In this document: in pieces, positions 1 to 7,420 of the stretch
Layout: every line of letters starts with the position of its first letter
Numbering within the stretch: the first letter of the stretch is position 1
Source: CAZIZT01 sp964544085
GTDB taxonomy: Bacteria > Campylobacterota_A > Desulfurellia > Desulfurellales > Hippeaceae
Length of the DNA stretch: 9,595 nt
Reading direction: 5' to 3'
NCBI GenBank assembly: GCA_964544085.1
Contig: CAZIZT010000025.1
Coordinates: 1-9,595, forward strand
Made by a program: the position numbers and the translations under genes
The notes under the pieces: model-generated
What the model saw: the letters and a program-made list of their open reading frames with translations, nothing else
Told to the model about the DNA's origin: nothing
Database searches by the model: none

Positions 1-1935
1 CATGTGGCTGCCAAATATTCCCGCTACGCTGTCGTGGCAAAGCGCGCCGGTACTGTTATCAGAATAGACGACAAGATATATGTGGCATGCAAAACGGATA
101 AAGGTTACGAGATAGACGAATATGCGCTCAAGAAGTTTGTAAGATCCAATCAGGATACCTGTTTCTCACAGGTGCCCATTGTGAATATAGGTGACCATGT
201 GGAGGAGGGTCAGATTATAGCTGATGGTCCTTCCATGGATAAGGGAGAGCTCGCCCTTGGCAAGAATCTGATTGTTGCTTTTGTTCCCTGGCGTGGTTAC
301 AACTACGAAGACGGTGTAACCATATCGCGTAGGGTTGTGGAGGAGGATCTCTATACCTCCATACACATCAAGGAGTTCAGCGTCTATGTCAGGGATACCA
401 AATTTGGGCCGGAGGAAATAACGGCGGACGTGCCGAATGCGTCCAGCGAGACACTCAAAAACCTTGATAGAAACGGTATTGTCCGCATAGGTGCATACGT
501 TAAACCGGGTGACATTCTGGTGGGTAAAGTTACACCAAAGGCTGAAACCCACTATTCGCCGGAAGAAAAACTGCTGAGGGCAATCTTTGGCGAGAAGGCT
601 GCGAATGTTTCTGACTCTTCCTTGAGGGTGCCCCCCGACACAAGCGGAATCGTGGTGGATGTACAAATACTTAGAAGACGGGGTGTGCCCAAAAATCAGA
701 GGGAGAAAGAGATTCTGGAGTTTGAAAAGGCAAAGATCGACAAGGAGCTTAAGGATAAACTCGACCTGCTTAAAAAGTTAAGACTCGAGCATCTAAAAGA
801 AAAAGCCGTTGGCACAAAGATAAGCAGGGATCTAAAGGTTGCTGGCAAAACACTGAAAAAGGGTCATGTGATCACAGCCGATGACCTTAAGCAGGCGAGT
901 GAGAAGGACGTAATCAAGGTTTTGCCTAAGAGTTTTGATTTGAAGGCATTTGATGAGCATTACAAGAAGCTTGAGAAATCGTTTAAGGATTTTCACGCCG
1001 AAAAGCTAAAGAATCTTGAGAAGGATAGCGAACTGCCACCGGGCGTTATGTCTGCTGTAAACGTTTATATAGCAACAAAAAGAAAACTCTCCGTTGGCGA
1101 TAAGATGAGTGGTAGACACGGCAACAAGGGTGTTGTCTCCAAGATACTGCCCATACAGGATCTGCCGTTCCTCGAGAACGGTCAGCCTGTGGATATTGTA
1201 CTCAATCCGCTGGGTGTTCCTTCGAGAATGAATATTGGTCAGATTATGGAGACCCATCTCGGATTGCTGTCAAAAGAACTGGGCAAAAAGATCGACCAGC
1301 TTATAAAAGAGGGCAAGAAGGAGATCCTGAGGAACTTTCTTAAACAGATATTCAACTCTAAAGAGGGTGATGCACTGATCGACTCCTTGAGTGACGAGGA
1401 GCTGGATAGATATGCAAGGGAGTGGACCGACGGTGTGCACTTTGCAAACCCCGTTTTTGAGGGAGCCAAGGAGCCAGAACTTGAGTATTTCAAAAACCTC
1501 ACAGGGGTGAAGTTTCTGAAGAGTGAACTTTACGATGGCGTAACGGGAGAGAAGTTCCTTGAGCCTGTTACGGTCGGTGTTATGTATGTATTGAAGCTGC
1601 ATCACCTTGTTGACGATAAGGTCCATGCAAGGAGCGTTGGTCCATACTCGCTGGTAACCCAGCAGCCACTGGGCGGAAAAGCGCAGTTTGGAGGTCAGCG
1701 TTTCGGCGAGATGGAGGTGTGGGCACTGGAAGGATACGGTGCCGGTTACTCCTTGCATGAGATGTTAACCATAAAATCCGACGATGTCAGCGGAAGGAAC
1801 AAGGCATACGAGGCAATTGTGAAAGGAAAGCATATCCCCTTAGGCGGTGTACCGGAATCGTTCAATGTGCTTGTTAAGGAGATGCAGGCGCTCTGTCTGG
1901 ATGTAGAAATGCTCAAGGATATAAGAAGGAAATAA
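1..1935 (+). CDS. rpoB: DNA-directed RNA polymerase subunit beta, 5'-truncated by the window edge
   Basis: This is the C-terminal part of the beta subunit of core RNA polymerase, which forms one side of the active-site cleft and helps bind nucleotides and the RNA-DNA hybrid. The frame is open from base 1. The GTG at base 4 is an internal valine, because the protein matches the family from about E. coli residue 690 onward. The order is as expected: the SNQDTC and ADGPSMDKGELALG region, the flap region (GDILVGKVTPK, EEKLLRAIFGEKA), a lysine/glutamate-rich helical insertion at about bases 700-1035 where E. coli beta has its second lineage-specific insert, and then GDKMSGRHGNKGV. The lysines at 1102-1104 and 1126-1128 match E. 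coli catalytic K1065 and K1073. The end holds VDIVLNPLGVPSRMNIGQ and the clamp-anchoring C-terminus (LGGKAQFGGQRFGEMEVWALE). The rifampicin-resistance cluster lies upstream, outside the window. The stop is 12 bases before rpoC, and the two genes are not fused as they are in Helicobacter. Confidence 0.98.
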   Translation, partial: HVAAKYSRYAVVAKRAGTVIRIDDKIYVACKTDKGYEIDEYALKKFVRSNQDTCFSQVPIVNIGDHVEEGQIIADGPSMDKGELALGKNLIVAFVPWRGYNYEDGVTISRRVVEEDLYTSIHIKEFSVYVRDTKFGPEEITADVPNASSETLKNLDRNGIVRIGAYVKPGDILVGKVTPKAETHYSPEEKLLRAIFGEKAANVSDSSLRVPPDTSGIVVDVQILRRRGVPKNQREKEILEFEKAKIDKELKDKLDLLKKLRLEHLKEKAVGTKISRDLKVAGKTLKKGHVITADDLKQASEKDVIKVLPKSFDLKAFDEHYKKLEKSFKDFHAEKLKNLEKDSELPPGVMSAVNVYIATKRKLSVGDKMSGRHGNKGVVSKILPIQDLPFLENGQPVDIVLNPLGVPSRMNIGQIMETHLGLLSKELGKKIDQLIKEGKKEILRNFLKQIFNSKEGDALIDSLSDEELDRYAREWTDGVHFANPVFEGAKEPELEYFKNLTGVKFLKSELYDGVTGEKFLEPVTVGVMYVLKLHHLVDDKVHARSVGPYSLVTQQPLGGKAQFGGQRFGEMEVWALEGYGAGYSLHEMLTIKSDDVSGRNKAYEAIVKGKHIPLGGVPESFNVLVKEMQALCLDVEMLKDIRRK

Positions 1936-1947
1936 GGGGGCTGGTTA

Positions 1948-4900
1948 ATGTTTACCGTACTAAAGAGCAAGCCGAAATCCTCCAAAGACTTTGATGCTAT
2001 AAGGATAAAATTAGCTTCGCCAGAGAAGATACGACAGTGGAGCTACGGTGAGGTAAAAAAAGCTGAGACGATAAACTACAGGACTTTTAAGCCTGAAAGG
2101 GATGGCCTGTTTTGTGCCAAAATCTTTGGACCGATAAAGGATTACGAGTGTCTTTGTGGTAAGTACAAGCGTATCAAGTATAAAGGAATAGTCTGCGAAA
2201 AGTGCGGTGTTGAGGTTACAGAATCCAAGGTCAGGCGCGAGAGGATGGGCCACATTGAGCTTGCAACACCTGTAAGCCACATCTGGTATTTGCGCTCTGT
2301 ACCGAGCATCATGGGCTCACTTCTGGACATTAAGCTCAAAGATCTTGAGAGGGTCATATACTACGAAGCCTACATCGTGGTGGAAAGCGAGATCGACGAG
2401 TTGCCCGTAAAAACCGTATTAAGCGAAACGGCTTACAGAAACGCTGTCAAGGAGTACGGTATACGCTTTATTGCTGAAATGGGCGCATCCGCCATCAAGA
2501 AGCTTCTGAAGAAGCTGGATTTAGATGTGATGATAATGGAGCTCAAGCTGGAGCTTGAAGCTACCAAATCGGAGGCGAAAAAGAAAAAGATATCCAAGAG
2601 GATAAGGCTTGCCGAGCAGTTTAAACGTTCTGGTAATAAACCTGAATGGATGATACTGGACGTGTTGCCGGTCCTGCCGCCTGATTTAAGACCGCTTGTT
2701 TCACTTGAAGGCGGTAGGTTTGCCTCCAGCGACCTAAATGACCTCTATAGGCGTGTTATAAACAGGAACAACAGGCTAAAGAGGCTAATAGAGCTTGGGG
2801 CACCCTCAATAATCATCAGAAATGAAAAGAGGATGCTGCAGGAGGCGGTGGATGCTCTCATTGACAACGGTAGACGTAAGCAGGTTGTGAGAGCATCCAA
2901 CAATAGGCCATTGAAGTCGCTCAGCGAAGCCATAAAAGGTAAAGAGGGAAGATTCAGACGTAACCTGCTTGGAAAGAGGGTGGACTACTCAGGGCGTTCG
3001 GTAATTGTCTCAGGACCGGATTTGAGGATGGATCAGTGCGGCCTGCCGAAAATCATGGCTCTTGAGCTTTTCAAGCCGTTCGTTTACAACAAGCTAATAG
3101 AGGAGGGCTATGCAAGCACCGTAAAATCTGCGAAAAAAATGGTTGATAGAAAGGAGCCTGAAGTTTGGAATGTGGTGGAAGAGGTTGTTAAGGAACACCC
3201 GGTGCTTTTGAACAGGGCTCCAACGCTCCACAGGCTTTCCATACAGGCGTTCCATCCGGTTTTGACAGACGAAAAGGCTATACGATTGCATCCGCTTGTG
3301 TGTCCTGCGTTCAACGCCGACTTCGACGGTGACCAGATGGCAGTCCATGTACCGCTATCTGTGGAAGCACGCCTTGAATCTGAAGTAATTATGCTATCCA
3401 CTGAGAACATCATTTCGCCGGCTCACGGCAACCCTATTGCCATGCCCAGCCAGGATATGGTGTTGGGTATCTACTACATGACCAAGCCCAAGGATAATCA
3501 GAAGGGTGAGGGCATGGTCTTTTCGAGCTTCGATGAGGCACGGGCAGCATACGAAAATGGTGTCTGTTTGCTTAATACACGCATTAAAGTAAGGGTTAAT
3601 GATGAGCTTGTGGATACAACCATCGGCAGGGTGCTTTTCTACGAGATAGTGCCTGAAGGCATTAGTTTCAAGGATGTAAATAAGACGTTTACAAAGAAGG
3701 AGCTAAACAAGCTGATTTCGTATCTGTACAAGCAGTACGATCTACCCGTTGTTGTGCGTTTCCTTGATAATGTTAAGGATATGGGTTTTGAGATGGCAAC
3801 AAGGGCCGGCGTTTCAATATCGATAGACGATATGATCGTTCCGAAGGAGAAGAATGAGATCATAGCAAAAGCGGATAAAGAGATTCGCAAGATTCAGGAG
3901 CAGTACAAGCAGGGTCTTCTGACAGATACTGAGCGCTACAACAAATCGGTCGACATATGGAGTGTTACAACGGATAAAATAGCCGATGCAATGATGAGAC
4001 AGCTTGGTGGTGAGTATGGCGAAAGCTTCAACCCGATTTTCATTATGGCTGACTCAGGCGCAAGGGGTTCAGCTCAGCAGATGAGGCAGCTTGCTGGAAT
4101 GAGGGGATTGATGGCGAAACCTTCCGGTGACATTATCGAAACGCCTATAAAATCCAACTTCAAAGAAGGTCTGACCGTTCTTGAGTATTTCACATCCACC
4201 CATGGTGCAAGAAAGGGTCTTGCCGATACGGCTCTAAAAACGGCAAATGCCGGTTATCTGACAAGGAAACTCATAGATGTGGCACAGGATGTTACGGTTA
4301 CAATGGAGGACTGCGGCACAACGGAAGGTATAGAAGTCAGCGCCATACTTGTCAGTGGCGATGAGATAGAATCCCTTGAGGATAGAATCCTGGGTAGAAC
4401 TGCAGCTGAGGATGTGGTTGATCCCTTTACCAAGGAGATTATCGTTAAAGAGGGCGAGGAGATAGACGAGGAAAAGGTCAAGCGCATCATTGAGAGTGGA
4501 ATAAGGCATGTCAAGATACACTCCGTTTTGACCTGCAAGGCTGAGCACGGTGTCTGCGCCAAGTGTTACGGTAGAAACCTTGCAAGAGGCGGCAGGGTTG
4601 AGGTTGGCGAGGCTGTAGGAATAGTTGCAGCTCAGTCTATCGGCGAACCTGGTACGCAGCTGACCCTGAGGACATTCCACGTAGGTGGTACGGCTTCAAG
4701 GGTCAGTGAGAGAATGTCAGCTGAGACAAAGAGGGCGGGTATAGTCAGGTACTTCAACTTCAAGACGGCGTATAACTCCAGTGGCGAAAAGGTTGTCATA
4801 TCCAGAAGGGATGCTGCCCTGCTTATTACAGAGCCGCAGATTGTTTCACACGGTGCGGGTAGAATCACAATAGAAGAGGATAGAACCTACTACACCATCA

Positions 4901-6501
4901 GAGTGGGCGAGGATGAGGTATACAAAAGGAAGAAGGTGGAGTTTGTCTCTCAGGATGACATTATTTCGGGAAGTGCTGTTGGAAAACTGATCCTGAGCGT
5001 AAAAACGGGTGATGAGGTGGACTCCTACGGTTTGCTTGTGGAAAGGGTGCTTGAGGTATTCGATGTGCCAAAGAAAATACCATATGCAGCGAAGGTATAC
5101 TTGAATCACGGAGATACCATCAAGCGTTTTGTAAAGGCTGAAGAAAATGGAAAACTCAAGCTTGTAGCTTTGGATGGAGCTGAGTTTGTTGAGATAGATT
5201 ATCCGGATCAGGGGATAGTTACAAGGCATGGTACCCATATAGTCATAGAAGACCAGCAGGGTCAGACAAAGGTGAGATACTATGTGCCACGCGGATCAAA
5301 GCTCTATGTGAAGCCTGGTACGATGGTGGATACGGGGGATGTACTGGCTGGATACGATGACGAGCTTCAGAAAAGGGTATTTGAAAGCGATCCTACAACC
5401 TATGTAAGCACCACTGTTGTTGCTGAGTGGGATGCCTATACCGATTATCTGCTTGCAGGCGTAGATGGCTATGTGAGGTACAAGGATCTTGTGCCTAATG
5501 TAACGGTAAAGGAAGAGATAGATAAGATAACATCCTTGAAGAGCCTTGTTGTTATTGAAAGCAAAAACCTTACTCTAAAACCAAGAATCGAGATAGTGGA
5601 TGAGAATGGCAACGTGAAGAAGTTCGAGGATATTGGAGAGGATGCGCTTTACTATCTGCCACCCGGTGTTATTCTGCAGAAACAAGACGGTGATAAGGTA
5701 ATGGCTGGCGATGTGATCGGAAAGATACCCAAAGAGCTTGATAAGACCACCGACATTACCGGTGGTCTGCCGCGAGTCAGCGAACTGTTCGAAGCTAAGA
5801 AACCGAAGAATGCCGCCATTATCAGTGAGATTACCGGAATAGTTTCCTACGGCAAAGAGACGAAGGGAAAGAGGAAGATCGTTATAACTTCCCTTGCGGG
5901 TGGCGTTAAGAAGGAGTATCTGATACCGAGAAATAAGCGAATCCTTGTTTACCCCGGTGACAGGGTTGAGATAGGCGAGCCGCTTACGGATGGACCTATT
6001 AATCCGCACGATATACTGGCGATTCTGGGTGAGAAGGAGTTGCAGAAGACGCTTGTTTCGGAGATTCAACAGGTCTATAAACTGCAGGGTGTTAATATTA
6101 ACGATAAGCACATCGAGATTATTGTACGACAGATGCTCTCCAAGGTGTTGATTGAGGATCCGGGAGATAGCGACTTTATCGAAGGCGAGATTGTGAACAA
6201 GTTTATCTTTTCCAAGAAGAATGAGCACCTTGCACGTAGAGGAAAAAGGCCGGCCATAGGAAGGGTTGTGCTGCTTGGTATAACAAAGGCCTCTTTGAAC
6301 ACGGATAGTTTCATTTCCGCAGCCAGCTTCCAGGAGACGACGAGGGTGCTTACGGAAGCTGCAATAAGCGGTCAGATAGACCTTTTGAGGGGCTTGAAAG
6401 AGAACGTTATTGTGGGTAGAATCATACCGGTCGGAACGGGTCAGAGGCGCTTCGACGATATAACAATTGTGCCGAATGTCCCAAATACTCTTGACAAATA
6501 G
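1948..6501 (+). CDS. rpoC: DNA-directed RNA polymerase subunit beta'
   Basis: This is the largest core RNA polymerase subunit; it carries the catalytic magnesium site, clamp, bridge helix and trigger loop. The ATG at 1948 follows an AAGGGGG Shine-Dalgarno that overlaps the rpoB stop. Zinc site 1 is C68, C70, C83 and C86. The catalytic loop NADFDGD is at residues 456-462, with Mg-binding D458, D460 and D462. The bridge helix starts near residue 752 (GARKGLADTALKTANAGYL). Zinc site 2 is C789, C863, C870 and C873. The first trigger-loop helix ends in LTLRTFHVGG, with R908 and H911 matching E. coli R933 and H936. A large insertion follows, and the conserved sequence resumes at DITGGLPRVSELFEA (about 1269). 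The C-terminal part includes INDKHIEIIVRQM and SFISAASFQETTRVL. All catalytic and zinc residues are present. The 1517-residue length exceeds E. coli beta' (1407), mostly through the trigger-loop insertion. It resembles the roughly 1500-residue beta' of Campylobacterota as I recall it. Confidence 0.99.
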   Translation: MFTVLKSKPKSSKDFDAIRIKLASPEKIRQWSYGEVKKAETINYRTFKPERDGLFCAKIFGPIKDYECLCGKYKRIKYKGIVCEKCGVEVTESKVRRERMGHIELATPVSHIWYLRSVPSIMGSLLDIKLKDLERVIYYEAYIVVESEIDELPVKTVLSETAYRNAVKEYGIRFIAEMGASAIKKLLKKLDLDVMIMELKLELEATKSEAKKKKISKRIRLAEQFKRSGNKPEWMILDVLPVLPPDLRPLVSLEGGRFASSDLNDLYRRVINRNNRLKRLIELGAPSIIIRNEKRMLQEAVDALIDNGRRKQVVRASNNRPLKSLSEAIKGKEGRFRRNLLGKRVDYSGRSVIVSGPDLRMDQCGLPKIMALELFKPFVYNKLIEEGYASTVKSAKKMVDRKEPEVWNVVEEVVKEHPVLLNRAPTLHRLSIQAFHPVLTDEKAIRLHPLVCPAFNADFDGDQMAVHVPLSVEARLESEVIMLSTENIISPAHGNPIAMPSQDMVLGIYYMTKPKDNQKGEGMVFSSFDEARAAYENGVCLLNTRIKVRVNDELVDTTIGRVLFYEIVPEGISFKDVNKTFTKKELNKLISYLYKQYDLPVVVRFLDNVKDMGFEMATRAGVSISIDDMIVPKEKNEIIAKADKEIRKIQEQYKQGLLTDTERYNKSVDIWSVTTDKIADAMMRQLGGEYGESFNPIFIMADSGARGSAQQMRQLAGMRGLMAKPSGDIIETPIKSNFKEGLTVLEYFTSTHGARKGLADTALKTANAGYLTRKLIDVAQDVTVTMEDCGTTEGIEVSAILVSGDEIESLEDRILGRTAAEDVVDPFTKEIIVKEGEEIDEEKVKRIIESGIRHVKIHSVLTCKAEHGVCAKCYGRNLARGGRVEVGEAVGIVAAQSIGEPGTQLTLRTFHVGGTASRVSERMSAETKRAGIVRYFNFKTAYNSSGEKVVISRRDAALLITEPQIVSHGAGRITIEEDRTYYTIRVGEDEVYKRKKVEFVSQDDIISGSAVGKLILSVKTGDEVDSYGLLVERVLEVFDVPKKIPYAAKVYLNHGDTIKRFVKAEENGKLKLVALDGAEFVEIDYPDQGIVTRHGTHIVIEDQQGQTKVRYYVPRGSKLYVKPGTMVDTGDVLAGYDDELQKRVFESDPTTYVSTTVVAEWDAYTDYLLAGVDGYVRYKDLVPNVTVKEEIDKITSLKSLVVIESKNLTLKPRIEIVDENGNVKKFEDIGEDALYYLPPGVILQKQDGDKVMAGDVIGKIPKELDKTTDITGGLPRVSELFEAKKPKNAAIISEITGIVSYGKETKGKRKIVITSLAGGVKKEYLIPRNKRILVYPGDRVEIGEPLTDGPINPHDILAILGEKELQKTLVSEIQQVYKLQGVNINDKHIEIIVRQMLSKVLIEDPGDSDFIEGEIVNKFIFSKKNEHLARRGKRPAIGRVVLLGITKASLNTDSFISAASFQETTRVLTEAAISGQIDLLRGLKENVIVGRIIPVGTGQRRFDDITIVPNVPNTLDK
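4690..5745 (+). other. Large trigger-loop insertion (SI3-like) within beta'
   Basis: This is the protein segment between the two halves of the trigger loop, about residues 915-1266 of beta'. E. coli has an insertion at the same place (SI3, about 188 residues), built of sandwich-barrel hybrid motifs. The later part aligns by eye with SI3: AEWDAYTDYLLAGVDGYVRY, SLKSLVVIESKN, IEIVDENGN and ALYYLPPGVILQ resemble E. coli stretches in order. The start, YNSSGEKVVISRR, also resembles E. coli NSSGKLVITSR. Between these, at about residues 960-1100, lie some 125 extra residues with no counterpart I can see in E. coli. The segment contains repeated Y-x-P...G-D-x-V...G-D-V units. Its boundaries are approximate. 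Known role of SI3: it moves with trigger-loop folding and affects pausing and catalysis. Confidence 0.8.
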
Positions 6502-6519
6502 GGCTTTTATTGCTAATTT
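6491..6519 (+). promoter_or_regulatory. Candidate sigma-70-type promoter for rpsL-rpsG-fusA-tuf
   Basis: A perfect -35 hexamer TTGACA (6491-6496) is followed by exactly 17 bases and then TAATTT (6514-6519). TG one base upstream (6511-6512) gives an extended -10 form, TGCTAATTT. Only three of six bases match TATAAT, but they include the key second A and last T. The predicted transcription start is about 6526, leaving a leader of roughly 27 bases that holds the rpsL Shine-Dalgarno. The -35 overlaps the last rpoC codons (Leu-Asp-Lys-stop), so part of the match could be chance. The site is the only gap in the window large enough for a promoter, and no hairpin with a T-run separates rpoC from rpsL, so read-through from rpoC is also expected. 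Confidence 0.45.
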
Positions 6520-6526
6520 ACCCAAG

Positions 6527-6538
6527 TTCAAATTTGAA
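6527..6538. repeat. 12-bp perfect palindrome in the rpsL leader
   Basis: TTCAAATTTGAA is its own reverse complement. It sits just after the predicted transcription start and overlaps the first bases of the rpsL Shine-Dalgarno. As RNA it could only form a weak 4-bp stem with a 4-base loop. As DNA it could be a small operator. AT-rich sequence makes chance palindromes fairly common, so function is unproven. Confidence 0.3.
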
Positions 6539-6543
6539 GGAGG
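6536..6543 (+). promoter_or_regulatory. Strong Shine-Dalgarno site that decides the rpsL start
   Basis: GAAGGAGG is a near-complete anti-16S match. It lies 9 bases before the GTG at 6553 but only 3 bases before the in-frame TTG at 6547. The spacing therefore supports GTG as the start codon, giving the family-typical N-terminus MPTINQ instead of a two-residue extension. Confidence 0.85.
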
Positions 6544-6552
6544 TTTTTGAAC

Positions 6553-6930
6553 GTGCCTACGATTAACCAGATTGTCAGAAAAGGGAGAAAAAAGATAAAG
6601 GTCAGGAAAAAAACCCTTGCACTTCAGGGTTGTCCACAGAGAAGAGGTGTTTGCACAAGGGTGTATACAACCACGCCGAAAAAGCCTAACTCGGCATTGA
6701 GAAAGGTTGCGAGGGTAAAACTGACAACGGGTTATGAGGTAACGGCATATATACCGGGTGAGGGCCATAACCTTCAGGAGCACTCGATTGTTCTTGTTAG
6801 AGGCGGAAGGGTTAAGGATTTACCGGGTGTTAGATATCATATCATCAGGGGAGCCCTCGACGCCAGTGGTGTTGAGGATAGACGCAGGAGTAGGTCCAAG
6901 TACGGAACCAAAAAGCCCAAGAAAAGCTAA
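6553..6930 (+). CDS. rpsL: 30S ribosomal protein S12
   Basis: S12 sits at the decoding centre of the small subunit and controls the accuracy of codon reading. The protein is 125 residues, against 124 in E. coli. I chose GTG at 6553 over the upstream TTG at 6547 because of Shine-Dalgarno spacing and because MPTINQ is a usual S12 start. The signature block CPQRRGVCTRVYTTTPKKPN (C27-N46) and GEGHNLQEHS are intact, as is GGRVKDLPGVRYH. K43 and K88, where substitutions classically give streptomycin resistance, are both the sensitive-type lysine. D89 is the aspartate methylthiolated in E. coli. The gene is followed after only 10 bases by rpsG, and the usual S12-S7 pairing in the str operon is kept. 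The basic C-terminus (KYGTKKPKKS) is normal for rRNA binding. Confidence 0.98.
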   Translation: MPTINQIVRKGRKKIKVRKKTLALQGCPQRRGVCTRVYTTTPKKPNSALRKVARVKLTTGYEVTAYIPGEGHNLQEHSIVLVRGGRVKDLPGVRYHIIRGALDASGVEDRRRSRSKYGTKKPKKS

Positions 6931-6940
6931 GGAGTGGTAA

Positions 6941-7408
6941 ATGAGGAGAAGAAGAGCAGAGAAAAGAGAGGTTCCACCGGATCTTGTGTACAATAGTGTG
7001 CTTGTTACGAAGATAATCAACAAAGTGATGTGGGACGGCAAGAAGTCACTTGCCAGCAGGATCTTCTATGAGGCTATGAACATTGTTAAAGAAAAGACCG
7101 GACAGGACCCAATGGAGGTTTTGCAGCAGGCGATTGAAAATATTACGCCCAAGATAGAGGTAAGACCAAGGCGCGTCGGAGGTGCTACCTATCAGGTACC
7201 TGTTGAGGTTAGACCCGAGAGGCAGAGCAGCTTATCGATTAGATGGCTTGTTAACTATGCGCGCCAGAGAAGCGAAAGAACAATGGCCCAGCGACTTGCT
7301 GGTGAGATAATAGATGCCGCCAACAACAGGGGCGGTGCAGTGAAGAAGAAGGAAGACACACACAAGATGGCTGAGGCCAACAGGGCCTTTGCGCATTACA
7401 GATGGTAG
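6941..7408 (+). CDS. rpsG: 30S ribosomal protein S7
   Basis: S7 nucleates assembly of the 30S head by binding the 3' major domain of 16S rRNA, and it lines the E site. The 155-residue length is normal for bacterial S7. The N-terminus MRRRRAEKREVPPD, the central GKKSLASRIFYEAM and PKIEVRPRRVGGATYQVPVEV, and the end HKMAEANRAFAHYRW are all characteristic. The ATG at 6941 follows TAAGGAG, in which the rpsL stop codon overlaps the Shine-Dalgarno; this suggests translational coupling to rpsL. In E. coli, S7 represses the operon through an rpsL-rpsG spacer of about 100 bases. Here the spacer is 10 bases, so that element cannot be present in the same form. Confidence 0.98.
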   Translation: MRRRRAEKREVPPDLVYNSVLVTKIINKVMWDGKKSLASRIFYEAMNIVKEKTGQDPMEVLQQAIENITPKIEVRPRRVGGATYQVPVEVRPERQSSLSIRWLVNYARQRSERTMAQRLAGEIIDAANNRGGAVKKKEDTHKMAEANRAFAHYRW

Positions 7409-7420
7409 AAGGAGTGGACA

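Noticed and set aside
4..6. GTG as a real rpoB start codon
   Set aside because: The frame stays open to base 1, and the protein there matches the middle of the beta subunit, so the true start is well upstream of the window.
6502..6525. A possible transcription terminator after rpoC (GGG ... CCC separated by a T-rich stretch)
   Set aside because: Only a 3-bp stem with a long loop can form, and no T-run follows it, so it does not look like an intrinsic terminator.
6547..6549. TTG as the rpsL start codon
   Set aside because: It is only 3 bases from the Shine-Dalgarno and would add Met-Asn before the typical N-terminus; GTG at 6553 has a 9-base spacing.
5575..6783. A 402-codon open frame on the minus strand opposite the end of rpoC and the start of rpsL
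   Set aside because: It lies fully antisense to two highly conserved genes, has no recognisable domain and no clear Shine-Dalgarno, and its translation is cysteine- and arginine-rich as expected for a shadow frame.
6758..6940. A 60-codon + strand frame overlapping the end of rpsL in another frame
   Set aside because: It overlaps conserved S12 codons, lacks a convincing Shine-Dalgarno and ends exactly at the rpsG junction. The S12 frame explains the sequence.
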